Under the pieces are notes generated by a model. The model worked only from the letters and a program-made list of their open reading frames with translations, had not been told where the DNA came from and did no database searches. From contig JBMNQH010000011.1 of the NCBI GenBank assembly GCA_050944035.1, positions 1-64,000 of the forward strand: 64,000 bases of DNA. Direction: 5' to 3'. Origin of the DNA: JBMNQH01 sp050944035 (lineage in GTDB: Bacteria; Bacillota; Clostridia; Oscillospirales; Oscillospiraceae). Positions within the stretch are counted from its first letter, which is position 1, and each line of letters starts with the position of its first letter. Shown here one piece after another: positions 7,553 through 16,223 of this stretch. Both the position numbers and the translations under genes were made by a program.

Positions 7553-9084
7553 ACTGCTGTCCCTCCTGTTTCTGTAGCATCTATACCAAGCATCATGGCT
7601 CCAACGCGTTCCATGGAGAATTCCTCTGTCCCACGTGCGCAATTCCCTACAACTTTCCCCTCTCGCATCACCAAAATCCGATCACTCATTCCCACAAGCT
7701 CCGGTAACTCGGAAGAAATCAGCAAAATCGATTTTCCTTCTGTGGCAAGGCGATCCATCAGCGCATAGAGCTCCAATTTTGCGCCAACATCAATACCGCG
7801 CGTCGGTTCGTCTAAAATCAAAATCTCTGCATCAGCACAGAGCCATTTGCCGAGCACAACTTTTTGCTGGTTGCCACCACTAAGGTAGGCACATATCGTA
7901 TGTAAATTCTGTGTTGCAATACGAAGCCGGTCACGCCAGACCGATGCCGTTCGATCCACGCGCCGTTGACTCAAAACTCCGGATGGAAACAGACGTTCCA
8001 TTTGAACGGCTGTAATATTCTGCGCGACAGACTCTTTGATGGAAAGTCCACTGTGGCGGCGATCTTCACAGACAAAGCCCATTCCTTTTTTTACCATACG
8101 CCGTGGGGTAATATGACCATTTACCGGTTGACCATGGAGTACGAGCGATCCTTTTGTCATCCGATCAATGCCAAACAGAAGGTTTGCAAGTTCCGTCCGA
8201 CCGGCACCAACCAATCCGGCCAGTCCCAGAATCTCCCCTTTATGCAAAGTTAACGAGACATCCCGAACACGACCGGCACTGTCACGTAGATGCTCTGCAC
8301 ATAATACTTCTTCCGTATATGGATTTTCGCTCCGGTGATAAGTTTGAGAGACGCTATGCCCAACCATCAGATCAACAAGCGCAGCGGTGGATTTTTCATG
8401 GATTCCATAGGTACCAAGCTTTCGACCATCCCGAAAGACAGAAATACGATCTCCAATCTGTGTAAATTCCTGGATTTTATGGGAAATATAGATGATTCCA
8501 ACGCCCATGGCCTTCAGTTTTCGAATCTGTGCAAACAGGCAGGCCACCTCGCGCTCAGATAGCGTTGCAGTCGGTTCATCAAAAATAAGAATACGCGGCT
8601 CATATGACAACGCTTTTGCCACTTCCACCATTTGCTGCTCTGCTACCTTCAAGCTTTTTACCGGCGCTTTTACATCAATAAAACTGCAATCCAGCAGAGC
8701 CAACAGTTCTTTCGCTTTCTGCTCCATTTTTCGCAGATCCAGGAGTCCATTTCTTTTTTTGTATTCCCGATTCAAAAAAATATTTTGTGCAACGCTAAGA
8801 TAGGGTACCAGCGTAAACTCCTGATAAACAGCGACAATCCCGCGCGTTAACGCATCCCGCGGAGTTTTCAAAACAGTTTTCTCTCCGGCAATGGACAAAC
8901 TCCCGCTGTCTGGAATACAGGCACCTAGAATACATTTGGCCAGTGTGCTTTTTCCTGCACCGTTTTCGCCCAGCAGAATATGGACTTCCCCAGAGAGAAG
9001 ATCAAAATCCACCCGATCCAATGCAGTCACACCGGGATATTGTTTTGTTAGACTGGTGACGGTTAAAACTGCCGATTGCTGCAT
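7549..9084 (-). CDS. RbsA-type sugar ABC transporter ATPase (two-domain)
   Basis: 511 residues with two fused ABC domains, the layout of RbsA/MglA/XylG. Domain 1 has Walker A GENGAGKST (about residue 38), a short signature region VAEQQMVEVAKAL and Walker B ILIFDEPTATL. Domain 2 has the degenerate Walker A normal for this family (LAGLVGAGRTEL), a perfect signature LSGGNQQKVVLGKWL and Walker B ILILDEPTRGIDVG. It powers the two permeases encoded just downstream. The ATG at 9084 follows AAAGGA. It is separated from the binding-protein gene by a short gap containing a hairpin. Confidence 0.93.
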   Translation of the reverse strand: MQQSAVLTVTSLTKQYPGVTALDRVDFDLLSGEVHILLGENGAGKSTLAKCILGACIPDSGSLSIAGEKTVLKTPRDALTRGIVAVYQEFTLVPYLSVAQNIFLNREYKKRNGLLDLRKMEQKAKELLALLDCSFIDVKAPVKSLKVAEQQMVEVAKALSYEPRILIFDEPTATLSEREVACLFAQIRKLKAMGVGIIYISHKIQEFTQIGDRISVFRDGRKLGTYGIHEKSTAALVDLMVGHSVSQTYHRSENPYTEEVLCAEHLRDSAGRVRDVSLTLHKGEILGLAGLVGAGRTELANLLFGIDRMTKGSLVLHGQPVNGHITPRRMVKKGMGFVCEDRRHSGLSIKESVAQNITAVQMERLFPSGVLSQRRVDRTASVWRDRLRIATQNLHTICAYLSGGNQQKVVLGKWLCADAEILILDEPTRGIDVGAKLELYALMDRLATEGKSILLISSELPELVGMSDRILVMREGKVVGNCARGTEEFSMERVGAMMLGIDATETGGTAV

Positions 9085-9115
9085 AAAAAATCCTTTCCGG
9101 ATAAATCATCAAAAT

Positions 9116-9141
9116 GGGCACAGGAAAACACTCCTGTGCCC
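9116..9141 (-). terminator. Intra-operon hairpin between binding protein and ATPase genes
   Basis: GGGCACAGGA / TCCTGTGCCC, a perfect 10-bp stem with a 6-base loop and a weak T tract on the minus strand. It probably lets the binding protein be made in excess over the membrane parts, by stabilising the upstream mRNA or by partial termination. Confidence 0.6.
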
Positions 9142-9168
9142 AATCCGTTCATGATATCACATTCAAAC

Positions 9169-10272
9169 TTAGTACCAGGCAAGATTGTCCATGTAATCTT
9201 TTACCGTATCTGCGGTAACAATCTGCGCTTCCTTTGCTTCTGGGAACACGACACGGCCATCGTTTGGCGTAATGTCATAGTCAAGATTTAAGACCAGACA
9301 GACCGCAGCCACATAACCGATGCCAAAATGATCCATATTAAACGAGGCCCAGAGTTCTCCATTTGCAATGGAGTTCGCTGCGTCCTCGTTACAGTCAAAT
9401 CCGGTCACCAGAACATCGGACATATCGGCTGCTTTCAGCGCCTGGATGGCGCCCAGCGCCATCTCATCGTTCAGGGCAATGATTGCATCCACATCCGTAT
9501 ATTTCTGAATCAGATTTTCCGTAACAGTCATTCCCTCTGTCCGCTTGAAATTGCCGGTCTGAGAGGCAACGATTGCAATGTCCGGATAGTCTTTCAATGC
9601 ATCGTTGATGCCCTGGAGACGATCCACAGCGTTTTCTGCACCCGGTGTCCCCTCAAGCAGGATGATCTTCCCTTCTCCGTTGAGCTGTTCTGCGACCTTT
9701 TCGGCCATCGTGTATCCTGTATCGTAGAAGGTCGGACCGATAAATGCCAACTCATAGTCGGCGCACGGGGTTGTCATACTTACAACTGGAATCCCCGCTT
9801 CCTTTGCCTTACGAACACCCGGCAGAATTCCTTCACTGTCAACCGGTGCAATTGCAATTGCATCTACCCCGCGTTCAATCATATTTTCGATAATTTTAAT
9901 CTGTTCTTCTACCGAGTCGTTGACAGACGGCGTAATCTGCAAGCATTCCACACCCATGTCTGCACAGGCTTTGGCAACACCGTTCATCCAACCGGTACAG
10001 GCCGGATTGGTATTGTTTTTGACAATAACGGCAAGCGTATAGTCCTCTTTTGCAGTCAATGTAGTAGCGCAGGTAGAACCTGTTCCGCTGACCGGCAGCT
10101 CCCCGGATGCAACCAGATCTGCAAGTGCCTCTGTCTCCGCATCCTTTTCCTTGCTCTCGGTGCCTTGTTCCGTTTTTTCCTCTCCCGGTTCGGAACCGGC
10201 CATATTACACCCGGCAAACAGGGCGCATACCAAAAGTGCTGCAAGCAAAAGCGCAATCCATCGTCTCATCAT
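9169..10272 (-). CDS. Sugar-type ABC transporter substrate-binding lipoprotein
   Basis: 367 residues, RbsB-like type 1 periplasmic-binding fold (Peripla_BP_4). A lipoprotein signal peptide ends at LFAGC (Cys about 22), followed by a charged, Glu-rich linker. The binding domain starts near residue 78 (YTLAVIVKNNTNPACTGWMN) and shows IIENMIERGVDAIAIAPVDS, then VDAIIALNDEMALGAIQAL and VLVTGFDCNEDA, all family-typical. Two ATGs are adjacent; either could start, and the second (10269) has slightly better spacing to AAGGTGA. It heads the importer operon. The ligand is not evident: no kinase, isomerase or regulator lies in the operon. Confidence 0.9.
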   Translation of the reverse strand: MMRRWIALLLAALLVCALFAGCNMAGSEPGEEKTEQGTESKEKDAETEALADLVASGELPVSGTGSTCATTLTAKEDYTLAVIVKNNTNPACTGWMNGVAKACADMGVECLQITPSVNDSVEEQIKIIENMIERGVDAIAIAPVDSEGILPGVRKAKEAGIPVVSMTTPCADYELAFIGPTFYDTGYTMAEKVAEQLNGEGKIILLEGTPGAENAVDRLQGINDALKDYPDIAIVASQTGNFKRTEGMTVTENLIQKYTDVDAIIALNDEMALGAIQALKAADMSDVLVTGFDCNEDAANSIANGELWASFNMDHFGIGYVAAVCLVLNLDYDITPNDGRVVFPEAKEAQIVTADTVKDYMDNLAWY

Positions 10273-10348
10273 TCGATCACCTTTTATCGTGTTATAGTGC
10301 TGTTATTTTCATACAACCATGGCAACAAACGGCAACAATTATAGAAAT

Positions 10349-10377
10349 AGTATACCAGTATTTTTCCTATCGTGCAA
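10349..10377 (-). promoter_or_regulatory. Promoter of the sugar importer operon
   Basis: On the minus strand TTGCAC, 17 bases, TATACT, about 75 bases upstream of the binding-protein start. Confidence 0.55.
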
Positions 10378-10414
10378 CAAGGAAAAGCGAAGTTCTACAA
10401 AAGGAAACAACAAA

Positions 10415-10450
10415 AGAAGGACGCCGAACAAGTAAGATTGGGGTCCTTCT
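10415..10450 (-). terminator. Terminator after the GNAT gene
   Basis: AGAAGGAC / GTCCTTCT stem followed on the minus strand by TTTTGTTGTTT, immediately past the stop at 10455. It separates the GNAT/LRR pair from the sugar importer. Confidence 0.6.
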
Positions 10451-10454
10451 CTTG

Positions 10455-10949
10455 TTATTCTGCCAACCGGTGCAACGTATCCCCTGTCAGGCGATACGTT
10501 GTCCATTCCTTCATCGGCACTGCGCCGAGGGAACGGTAAAAATCTATGCTCGGCTGATTCCAGTCCAGACAGCTCCATTCCAATCGGCCGCAGCCGCGTT
10601 CGACTGTAATACGGGCAAGCTCCTGCAATAAACATTTGCCGTACCCTTTCCTCCGAAATTCGGGTAGCACAAACAAATCTTCCAGATAAATACCGCCTCG
10701 GCCCAAAAACGTGGAAAAATTATGAAAGAATAACGCAAACCCCACTTCTGTTTCCTCGTCATTCAAGACAAATAGAACTTCTGCTCTCTTTCGATCGAAA
10801 ATCCACTCCCGCAGGAGCGCAGGTGTTGCCACAACCTGATCTGATAACTGCTCGTAGTCTGCCAATGCCTGAATAAATGAGGCAATCCGTTCTTCATCCC
10901 CAGAATGTGCAACTCGAAATCGTACCAAGTGTTTTTGATCCTTTTTCAT
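10455..10949 (-). CDS. GNAT-family N-acetyltransferase (diamine acetyltransferase-like)
   Basis: 164 residues with a full GNAT fold. The acetyl-CoA loop is FVLPEFRRKGYGKCLLQELA (about residues 94-113), following YLEDL. The later part, RLEWSCLDWNQPSIDFYRSL with GA after it, is the signature of the spermidine/diamine acetyltransferase (SAT) branch. It therefore probably transfers acetyl groups to a small polyamine-like amine, though the substrate is inferred only. The ATG overlaps the stop of the LRR gene by four bases (ATGA), so the two are co-translated. Confidence 0.85.
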   Translation of the reverse strand: MKKDQKHLVRFRVAHSGDEERIASFIQALADYEQLSDQVVATPALLREWIFDRKRAEVLFVLNDEETEVGFALFFHNFSTFLGRGGIYLEDLFVLPEFRRKGYGKCLLQELARITVERGCGRLEWSCLDWNQPSIDFYRSLGAVPMKEWTTYRLTGDTLHRLAE

Positions 10950-11665
10950 GATTCTGTAGCAAAGAACGGAATGCCATGTTCATCCGCATAGTTTGCTGCC
11001 AGAGAATCCGCCGGAGCATGAATGGCAGTATTTGATGTACCAAATAAATCCCTGCCAAGCTTTACCAAACTGCCAGGAAGATGAACTGCCTCGATGCCGC
11101 TGTCAGCGAAAGCGCCGTCGAGAACCCGTTCCAGCCCCTCTGCAAAATGAAGTTCTGTAAGTGCCGGGCAATTGCTGAATGCAGCAGGACCGACGAAATT
11201 CAAGGTATCCGGCAAATGGACCGTGTGAAGACTTGTGCAACCTTCAAATGTACTACGGTGAATACCGCGAAGCTTGGCTGGAAGACGCAACTCCTGCAGC
11301 TTTGGACAGAAGGTAAAGGCATAGCTGTCAATCAATTCGATCTCAGTTGGCAGCACAATCTCTTCCAGCTGTGGGCAGCCGCCAAATGCGCCGTTACCGA
11401 TTTCTCGAATGGATTCCGGCAATACAACCTTGGTGATAGTCTCGTTCTTTGCAAATGCATATTCGCTCAGAATGGTAATAGGATGGCCATCGATGTCTGC
11501 CGGTACCGTTACCTCACACGCATCTCCCTGATAATAATCAAGAGAAAGCTCTTTATTTTTTTGAAGCCGAAAAACAAATCCATCGATCTCCATTTCGATC
11601 TGTTCTACTGCCTCGGCAGCTGTTTCTTCCATCTCCGGGGTCGTATTTCTCTTTGTTTCTTCCAT
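10946..11665 (-). CDS. BspA-type leucine-rich repeat protein (LRR_5)
   Basis: 239 residues. After an acidic N-terminus (EMEETAAEAVEQIEMEIDGF), about six repeats of the BspA/TpLRR type follow. Examples are ITKVVLPESIREIGNGAFGG, ELIDSYAFTFCPKLQELRLP and HRSTFEGCTSLHTVHLPDTL. No signal peptide or membrane anchor is present, so the protein appears cytoplasmic, unlike many surface BspA proteins. Function is unknown; the repeats form a binding surface. The ATG follows TAGGAG. It is coupled to the downstream GNAT gene. Confidence 0.85.
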   Translation of the reverse strand: MEETKRNTTPEMEETAAEAVEQIEMEIDGFVFRLQKNKELSLDYYQGDACEVTVPADIDGHPITILSEYAFAKNETITKVVLPESIREIGNGAFGGCPQLEEIVLPTEIELIDSYAFTFCPKLQELRLPAKLRGIHRSTFEGCTSLHTVHLPDTLNFVGPAAFSNCPALTELHFAEGLERVLDGAFADSGIEAVHLPGSLVKLGRDLFGTSNTAIHAPADSLAANYADEHGIPFFATES

Positions 11666-11695
11666 AACTTTTTCTCCTATCCTATTTGAATTCTG

Positions 11696-12286
11696 CTAGT
11701 TGACGATTGTTCCCAGTTCTTTCTGAACCGATTCCTCGCAGGATCGCATGGCAAGAATTGTATTTTCCTGCAACTTCGCAAGATCCCATCCCAGTAGTTC
11801 TGCTCCGCGTCCAATGACTTCACGAGAACAGCCCGCTGCAAATTTCTTGTCTTTGTACTTTTTCTTGAGGCTTTTTACTTCCATATCCATTACACTTTTG
11901 CTGGGACGCATCAGCGCAGCGGCACCAATCAAGCCGGTGAGCTCGTCCGCCGCAAACAATACCTTTTCCATTTCATGTTCTGGAGCAATATCCACCGTAA
12001 TCCCATAGCCATGGCTGCAAATCGCATGGATCATATCTTCTCCAACGCCGCCTGCCCGCAGCAATTCCGGCGCTTTTATACAATGCTGATCCGGATACTG
12101 TTCAAAATCGATATCGTGAAGCAGTCCGACGAGCGCCCAGAAGTCTGCTTCCTCCTCATAACCAAGCGTATTGGCATACCAGCGCATCACACCTTCCACC
12201 GTCAGCGCATGCTGAAGATGAAAGGCATCTTTATTATAGGCCATTAGAAGCTGAAGCGCCGCTTCTCTGGTAATGTGTTCCCGCAC
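11696..12286 (-). CDS. HD-domain phosphohydrolase-like protein
   Basis: 196 residues from the GTG at 12286, which has GGAGGG six bases upstream; earlier in-frame codons have no ribosome site. The HD metal motif is VGLLHDIDFEQYPD (about residues 52-65), with a preceding histidine in HLQHALTVEG and later AICSHGYG and LFAADELTGLI. This pattern matches uncharacterised HDIG-type hydrolases annotated as HAD/HD superfamily proteins in Clostridia. It probably hydrolyses a phosphorylated small molecule; the substrate is unknown. It stands alone, 30 bases downstream of the LRR gene start. Confidence 0.78.
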   Translation of the reverse strand: MREHITREAALQLLMAYNKDAFHLQHALTVEGVMRWYANTLGYEEEADFWALVGLLHDIDFEQYPDQHCIKAPELLRAGGVGEDMIHAICSHGYGITVDIAPEHEMEKVLFAADELTGLIGAAALMRPSKSVMDMEVKSLKKKYKDKKFAAGCSREVIGRGAELLGWDLAKLQENTILAMRSCEESVQKELGTIVN

Positions 12287-12452
12287 AATAATCCCTCCAT
12301 TTATTGATACACTTGGTATAAAAATACGTACTTTTGGAAAAAAAGTCAAGTATTGTACAGTATTTTCTATTGCGATATACAAAAACTGTTTAAAAGCTAT
12401 CTTATTATTCCCATAAATGGTGCTCTTGTATATGGATTTTCATTGACAGGTA

Positions 12453-12481
12453 AAAATCAGATTGCTACAATATAAACATGA
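12453..12481 (+). promoter_or_regulatory. Promoter of the 12521-13360 gene pair
   Basis: TTGACA, 17 bases, TACAAT. A near-consensus vegetative promoter about 33 bases before the predicted start codon's upstream ribosome site. Confidence 0.7.
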
Positions 12482-12520
12482 AATATCAGGAAATGATTGG
12501 ATAAAAGGAGCCTTGGCCAA

Positions 12521-13006
12521 ATGATTACATTGGATTCTTATCAAACAGAAATGGCTGCCATTCTCGACCGGGAAATTGGCAACCGAAAAATTGAAGAAGC
12601 TTATCTCTCCGGAGATGGTTATGTTACGTTTGTCTCTCTAACCACGGAAGCAGACAAACAAACGCTTTCTCCTTATACCGGAAACCCCGTGGAAGAGACC
12701 ACGTTTGATGCATTTTTCCAGGAAATTTTTGGGGATGATATATTGTTCGAGATTCCAACTTTTACTATTTTTCGTATCCAATTCGGCATCGATACAGTCA
12801 AACCGTTATTTGACGCTGCCGGTCTGGACTGGAACCGGGAAATTGGCAGAATCATTTGCAACAGCAACATGATCCTCGACTGTGGAGGACCAACCGAAGG
12901 TCTCTATACTGCGGAAGAGCTGGAGGAAAGCGGTGTAATCGATCAGGTGGAGAGCATGGCAAAATATTGCAAAATCTGTGACGATATTAGCCTGTCTTTG
13001 CAGTGA
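12521..13006 (+). CDS. Hypothetical acidic protein
   Basis: 161 residues from the ATG at 12521 (MITLDSYQTEMAA), with AAAGGAG ten bases upstream; a TTG at 12497 lies before the ribosome site and is rejected. Very acidic, no signal peptide and no membrane segment. Three cysteines near the C-terminus occur as CKICDD and CGG. I recognise no family. It is driven by a strong promoter and is followed 12 bases later by another unknown gene, so the two probably form an operon. Confidence 0.7.
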   Translation: MITLDSYQTEMAAILDREIGNRKIEEAYLSGDGYVTFVSLTTEADKQTLSPYTGNPVEETTFDAFFQEIFGDDILFEIPTFTIFRIQFGIDTVKPLFDAAGLDWNREIGRIICNSNMILDCGGPTEGLYTAEELEESGVIDQVESMAKYCKICDDISLSLQ

Positions 13007-13018
13007 GGTGCTATACCA

Positions 13019-13360
13019 ATGTTAGATTATCAAACTGCGCTTACTGTGTGGAATACATTACAGGAAGTGTTTCTGGTACGCTGCGAAGAGAATCCAAATG
13101 CTCATGAGTTTTTTGAGGAATTTCTCCACAGTGCGGTAGACTATGCCGCAATCCGGACAAACTGGTCGTTTATGACAACCGCCGAGCAGCTAAATCAAGA
13201 CCATTATCGCACAGTACACCACGATGCATTCATGGCAAGACTACAAGCTGTCTGTCGAATTTGCGGTATTACTGACCTTGAGACCTGGATGCCGGACCGT
13301 AAAACAAAAGGCGACTTTGCGTGCTATATCACGGCTTTTCTCGGTCTCTCACAACGATAA
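13019..13360 (+). CDS. Hypothetical protein
   Basis: 113 residues, soluble, with no signal peptide. It contains VRCEENPNAHEFFEEFLHSA, a long helix-rich stretch and an internal CRICG. No family recognised. It starts 12 bases after the preceding unknown gene and has a GAGGTG ribosome site, so it is co-transcribed with it. The next gene, the flavodiiron protein, begins about 110 bases later and could be part of the same transcript. Confidence 0.65.
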   Translation: MLDYQTALTVWNTLQEVFLVRCEENPNAHEFFEEFLHSAVDYAAIRTNWSFMTTAEQLNQDHYRTVHHDAFMARLQAVCRICGITDLETWMPDRKTKGDFACYITAFLGLSQR

Positions 13361-13468
13361 AGCATAAATTCACTTTACATATTGCTTTTCTGAAAGCAAA
13401 ATCATGCCGTAATCTTTGTCTTAACAAGGCAAAACCAAAATCGTAGATAAGGGGGATCTTCTATTTCT

Positions 13469-14683
13469 ATGTATATCATTCGTTCCATCGCACCGGATAC
13501 CTTTTATGTCGGTGCCAGTTCCCGCCGTTTGGCAAAATTTGAAAATCTCTTTCCCATCCCCCGCGGTGTCTCTTACAACTCCTATGTCATTTTAGATGAG
13601 AAAACTGCACTGTTGGATACCGCGGACGCTGCTGTTGGTCTGCAATTTATTGAAAATCTAACCGCTGCATTGCAGAACCGTCCATTGGATTATTTGGTCA
13701 TAAACCATATGGAACCGGACCACGCCGTTTCGATTGGACAAATCCTGCTGCGTTGGCCAAATGTACAACTTGTCTGCAATGCAAAAACAATTCCCATGCT
13801 GAAGGCCTATTTCCCAAACGCTGCTGATCAAATTACTGCAGCGCTTCTCGTAAAAGAGGGCGACACCCTCTGTCTGGGCAGCCATACCTTGCAGTTTATT
13901 ATGGCACCAATGGTTCACTGGCCAGAAGTTATGATGACGTTTGACAACGCAACCGGCATACTCTTCTCTGCGGATGCTTTTGGTACTTTTGGCGCACTGT
14001 CCAATCTCTTTGCAGATGAAGTGGACTTTTCACGGGATTGGTTGAACGATGCACGACGCTATTATGCAAACATCGTGGGTAAATATGGAACTCAAGTACA
14101 AAATGTTTTAAAAAAAGCGGCTGCTCTGCCGATTCAAATCCTTGCACCTTTGCATGGACCGATCTGGCGTAAGGATCTCGCTTGGTTTTTGGAGAAATAT
14201 GACCTGTGGAGCCGTTATATACCGGAGGACAAAGGCGTTATTATTTTGTACGGCAGTATGTATGGCAACACAGAAAACGCTGCCAATGTGCTGGCAAATC
14301 GGCTCGCAGAATGTGGAATCACAACTATTGTCTCGTATGATATCTCCAATACCGACAACAGTGTCTTGATCGCCGAATGCTTCCGCACAAGTCATATCGT
14401 CCTGGCAAGCCCGACTTACAACGGCGGTCTTTATCTGCCCATGGCCGAACTTTTGGACGATATGAAGGCATTGGCCTTGCAAAATCGTAGCTTTTCAATC
14501 ATTGAAAATGGCAGCTGGGCTCCGGTGGCCGCAAAACTTATGACAGAAAAAATTTCTCAGTTGAAAAACTGCACCATATTAGAACCAATGCTGACGTTAC
14601 GTGGTACGCTCGGCAGCGCACAGGAGGAAATTCTGTACGCCATGGCAGATGCAATTGCAAATACGCTGAAAGAAACTATTTAG
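13469..14683 (+). CDS. Flavodiiron protein (FprA-type A flavoprotein)
   Basis: 404 residues, the standard two-domain flavodiiron protein. The N-terminal metallo-beta-lactamase-like domain carries iron ligands in NHMEPDHAVS (about residues 80-89), MVHWPEVM, FSADAFGTFG and PLHGPIWR. The C-terminal flavodoxin domain has the FMN phosphate loop ILYGSMYGNTENAANVLA (about residues 258-275). These enzymes reduce O2 to water and/or NO to N2O, protecting anaerobes. A rubredoxin or reductase partner is not encoded nearby. Start ATG follows AAGGGGGAT. A strong terminator follows. Confidence 0.93.
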   Translation: MYIIRSIAPDTFYVGASSRRLAKFENLFPIPRGVSYNSYVILDEKTALLDTADAAVGLQFIENLTAALQNRPLDYLVINHMEPDHAVSIGQILLRWPNVQLVCNAKTIPMLKAYFPNAADQITAALLVKEGDTLCLGSHTLQFIMAPMVHWPEVMMTFDNATGILFSADAFGTFGALSNLFADEVDFSRDWLNDARRYYANIVGKYGTQVQNVLKKAAALPIQILAPLHGPIWRKDLAWFLEKYDLWSRYIPEDKGVIILYGSMYGNTENAANVLANRLAECGITTIVSYDISNTDNSVLIAECFRTSHIVLASPTYNGGLYLPMAELLDDMKALALQNRSFSIIENGSWAPVAAKLMTEKISQLKNCTILEPMLTLRGTLGSAQEEILYAMADAIANTLKETI

Positions 14684-14696
14684 TTCTTTGCATTTT

Positions 14697-14740
14697 AAAA
14701 CCTCGCCACTGAAGAGAGAACCTTCGGTTGGCGGGGTTTT
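14697..14740 (+). terminator. Terminator after the flavodiiron gene
   Basis: AAAACCTCGCCA pairs with TGGCGGGGTTTT (one T-G wobble) around a 20-base loop and is followed by T-rich sequence. Confidence 0.8.
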
Positions 14741-14938
14741 ATATTGTCTTTATGGAAAGTCGTGCGGGAGTTCAGCTCAAGTTGCGCTAATTTTAAAATT
14801 TCTTCTTACATCTTTGAAAAAATTATGTTATAATTTTATGTAGAAACAGCAGCTGTTTGAACCCTCATAAAGGATGAAATGGAAATCCGGCAGGTAGCAG
14901 AACCTGCCTATGGAAAGCGTCAGAATAGGAGTTATATA

Positions 14939-15454
14939 ATGTTTAAACTTGGACAAACGATCCTGCACGGAAACCAAGGTGTCTGCACCGTGGAGGCAAT
15001 CGGTCCACAAAATTTTACGGGACGACAGGAAGCACGTATTTATTATACGCTTTCCCCTGTCCACCACGAAGGCACTTTATTTGTGCCAGTCGATTCCGCT
15101 GTATTTCTTCGCGAGGTGATTACAAAAGAAGCGGCGGAGGATCTAATCCGGCAAATTCCTTCCGTTGAAACAGAGCCATTCGAACAAAGGAATCCTCGGC
15201 TGATTGATGAACACTATCAAACGCTGCTGCGATCTCACGACTGTATTGATCTGGTTCGTATTATTAAAACACTCCTTGTAAAACGCCGAACTGTCGCAAA
15301 AAACGGAAAACGGCTTGGGCAGATGGAAGAACGATATTTAAAACGTGCAAAACAAATGCTTTACGATGAACTTGCTGTTGCATTGGATATTCCAATAGAT
15401 GATGTACCAGATTATGTCCGCAACGCAATCAAACAACTTGAGAAGGAAACCTAA
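14939..15454 (+). CDS. CarD-family transcriptional regulator
   Basis: 171 residues from the ATG at 14939 (MFKLGQTILHGNQGVCTVEA), eight bases after AGGAG; upstream in-frame codons are rejected. The N-terminal about 65 residues form the CarD/TRCF RNA-polymerase-interacting domain (FKLGQTILHGNQGVC ... YYTLSP ... LFVPVDS). The C-terminal about 100 residues are helical and basic (RLGQMEERYLKRAKQMLYDE), as in CarD/CdnL proteins that bind promoter DNA and stabilise open complexes. Alone in its transcription unit, with a TATAAT box at 14829-14834 but no convincing -35, and a strong terminator after it. Confidence 0.85.
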   Translation: MFKLGQTILHGNQGVCTVEAIGPQNFTGRQEARIYYTLSPVHHEGTLFVPVDSAVFLREVITKEAAEDLIRQIPSVETEPFEQRNPRLIDEHYQTLLRSHDCIDLVRIIKTLLVKRRTVAKNGKRLGQMEERYLKRAKQMLYDELAVALDIPIDDVPDYVRNAIKQLEKET

Positions 15455-15461
15455 TAAAAAC

Positions 15462-15511
15462 ATCAGAGAAAGACGGCCTGGGACTGAAGCCCCAGGCCGT
15501 CTTTCTCTGAT
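15462..15511. terminator. Bidirectional terminator between carD and CpXC genes
   Basis: A perfect 21-bp stem (15462-15482 with 15491-15511) around an 8-base loop, placed between convergent genes. Confidence 0.85.
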
Positions 15512-15539
15512 AAACATATGAATAAATGAACAAATATGG

Positions 15540-16223
15540 TTATTCCTGTGGTTCCCCTTGCTGCATTTTTTGCAGAACCGTGTTCAAAAATTCACTGGCC
15601 CAATTGAAGTCAACCACTTCATAGAAATCCTTGGGCAAATCCTTGATATCGCTTGCCAGCTCTTCAATAAATTCATAAAAGACATCCGTAACTTCCAAAT
15701 CGTGATCCATACCGGTATGGTCAATCAACGCAATGGCTTCCCGGCCTCCATTGATGGTGTCATAGATGATATTCACAATTTGGAGATCAGGCATCTGGTT
15801 CATGATATCCCCAAGGGCATAGTGCTTGCAAACTTCGATCACACGGTCATCGCGGCCATGGTCCGCAATTAAAATTTTCTCACGCAATTGCTGCGCATTC
15901 CGTACAATGCGCAGTGTATATCCCATATCAGCAAAAGGATTTTGCGTATGGGAATTTTCAATAATGCGCTCAATCGCCAGTTCTGCTTCTTCCTCTTCTC
16001 CTGCTGCAAGAAATATCATCAACTTCTTTTCCGGATCATGGTACCAGACATTATAGAGATACTCCACGGTGGTATTACATTCCGGACAGACAAAGTCAAA
16101 AATGCTGCCATCCAATACAGATGCCTTCAATTCGGGCTGCCGGGCAACATTGATGCTTTCAAATACTTCCATTTCATGTTGTTTGCCGCATTTTGGACAA
16201 ATAACCTGTTCCATTTTTGCCAT
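15540..16223 (-). CDS. CpXC-domain zinc-ribbon protein
   Basis: 227 residues. The N-terminus has the CpXC pattern: CPKCGKQHEMEVFESINVAR and then FVCPECN about 30 residues later, forming a zinc ribbon with an inserted strand region. The remainder is acidic and helical, with no membrane segment, and contains YDWN-like aromatic stretches near the C-terminus. CpXC proteins are widespread in Clostridia and of unknown function. Start ATG follows AAGGAGA. It is a single gene, convergent with carD. Confidence 0.8.
   Translation of the reverse strand: MAKMEQVICPKCGKQHEMEVFESINVARQPELKASVLDGSIFDFVCPECNTTVEYLYNVWYHDPEKKLMIFLAAGEEEEAELAIERIIENSHTQNPFADMGYTLRIVRNAQQLREKILIADHGRDDRVIEVCKHYALGDIMNQMPDLQIVNIIYDTINGGREAIALIDHTGMDHDLEVTDVFYEFIEELASDIKDLPKDFYEVVDFNWASEFLNTVLQKMQQGEPQE

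Noticed and set aside
10946..11665. LRR protein as a secreted adhesin
   Set aside because: No signal peptide, membrane segment or wall anchor; the acidic N-terminus and coupling to a GNAT gene suggest a cytoplasmic protein.
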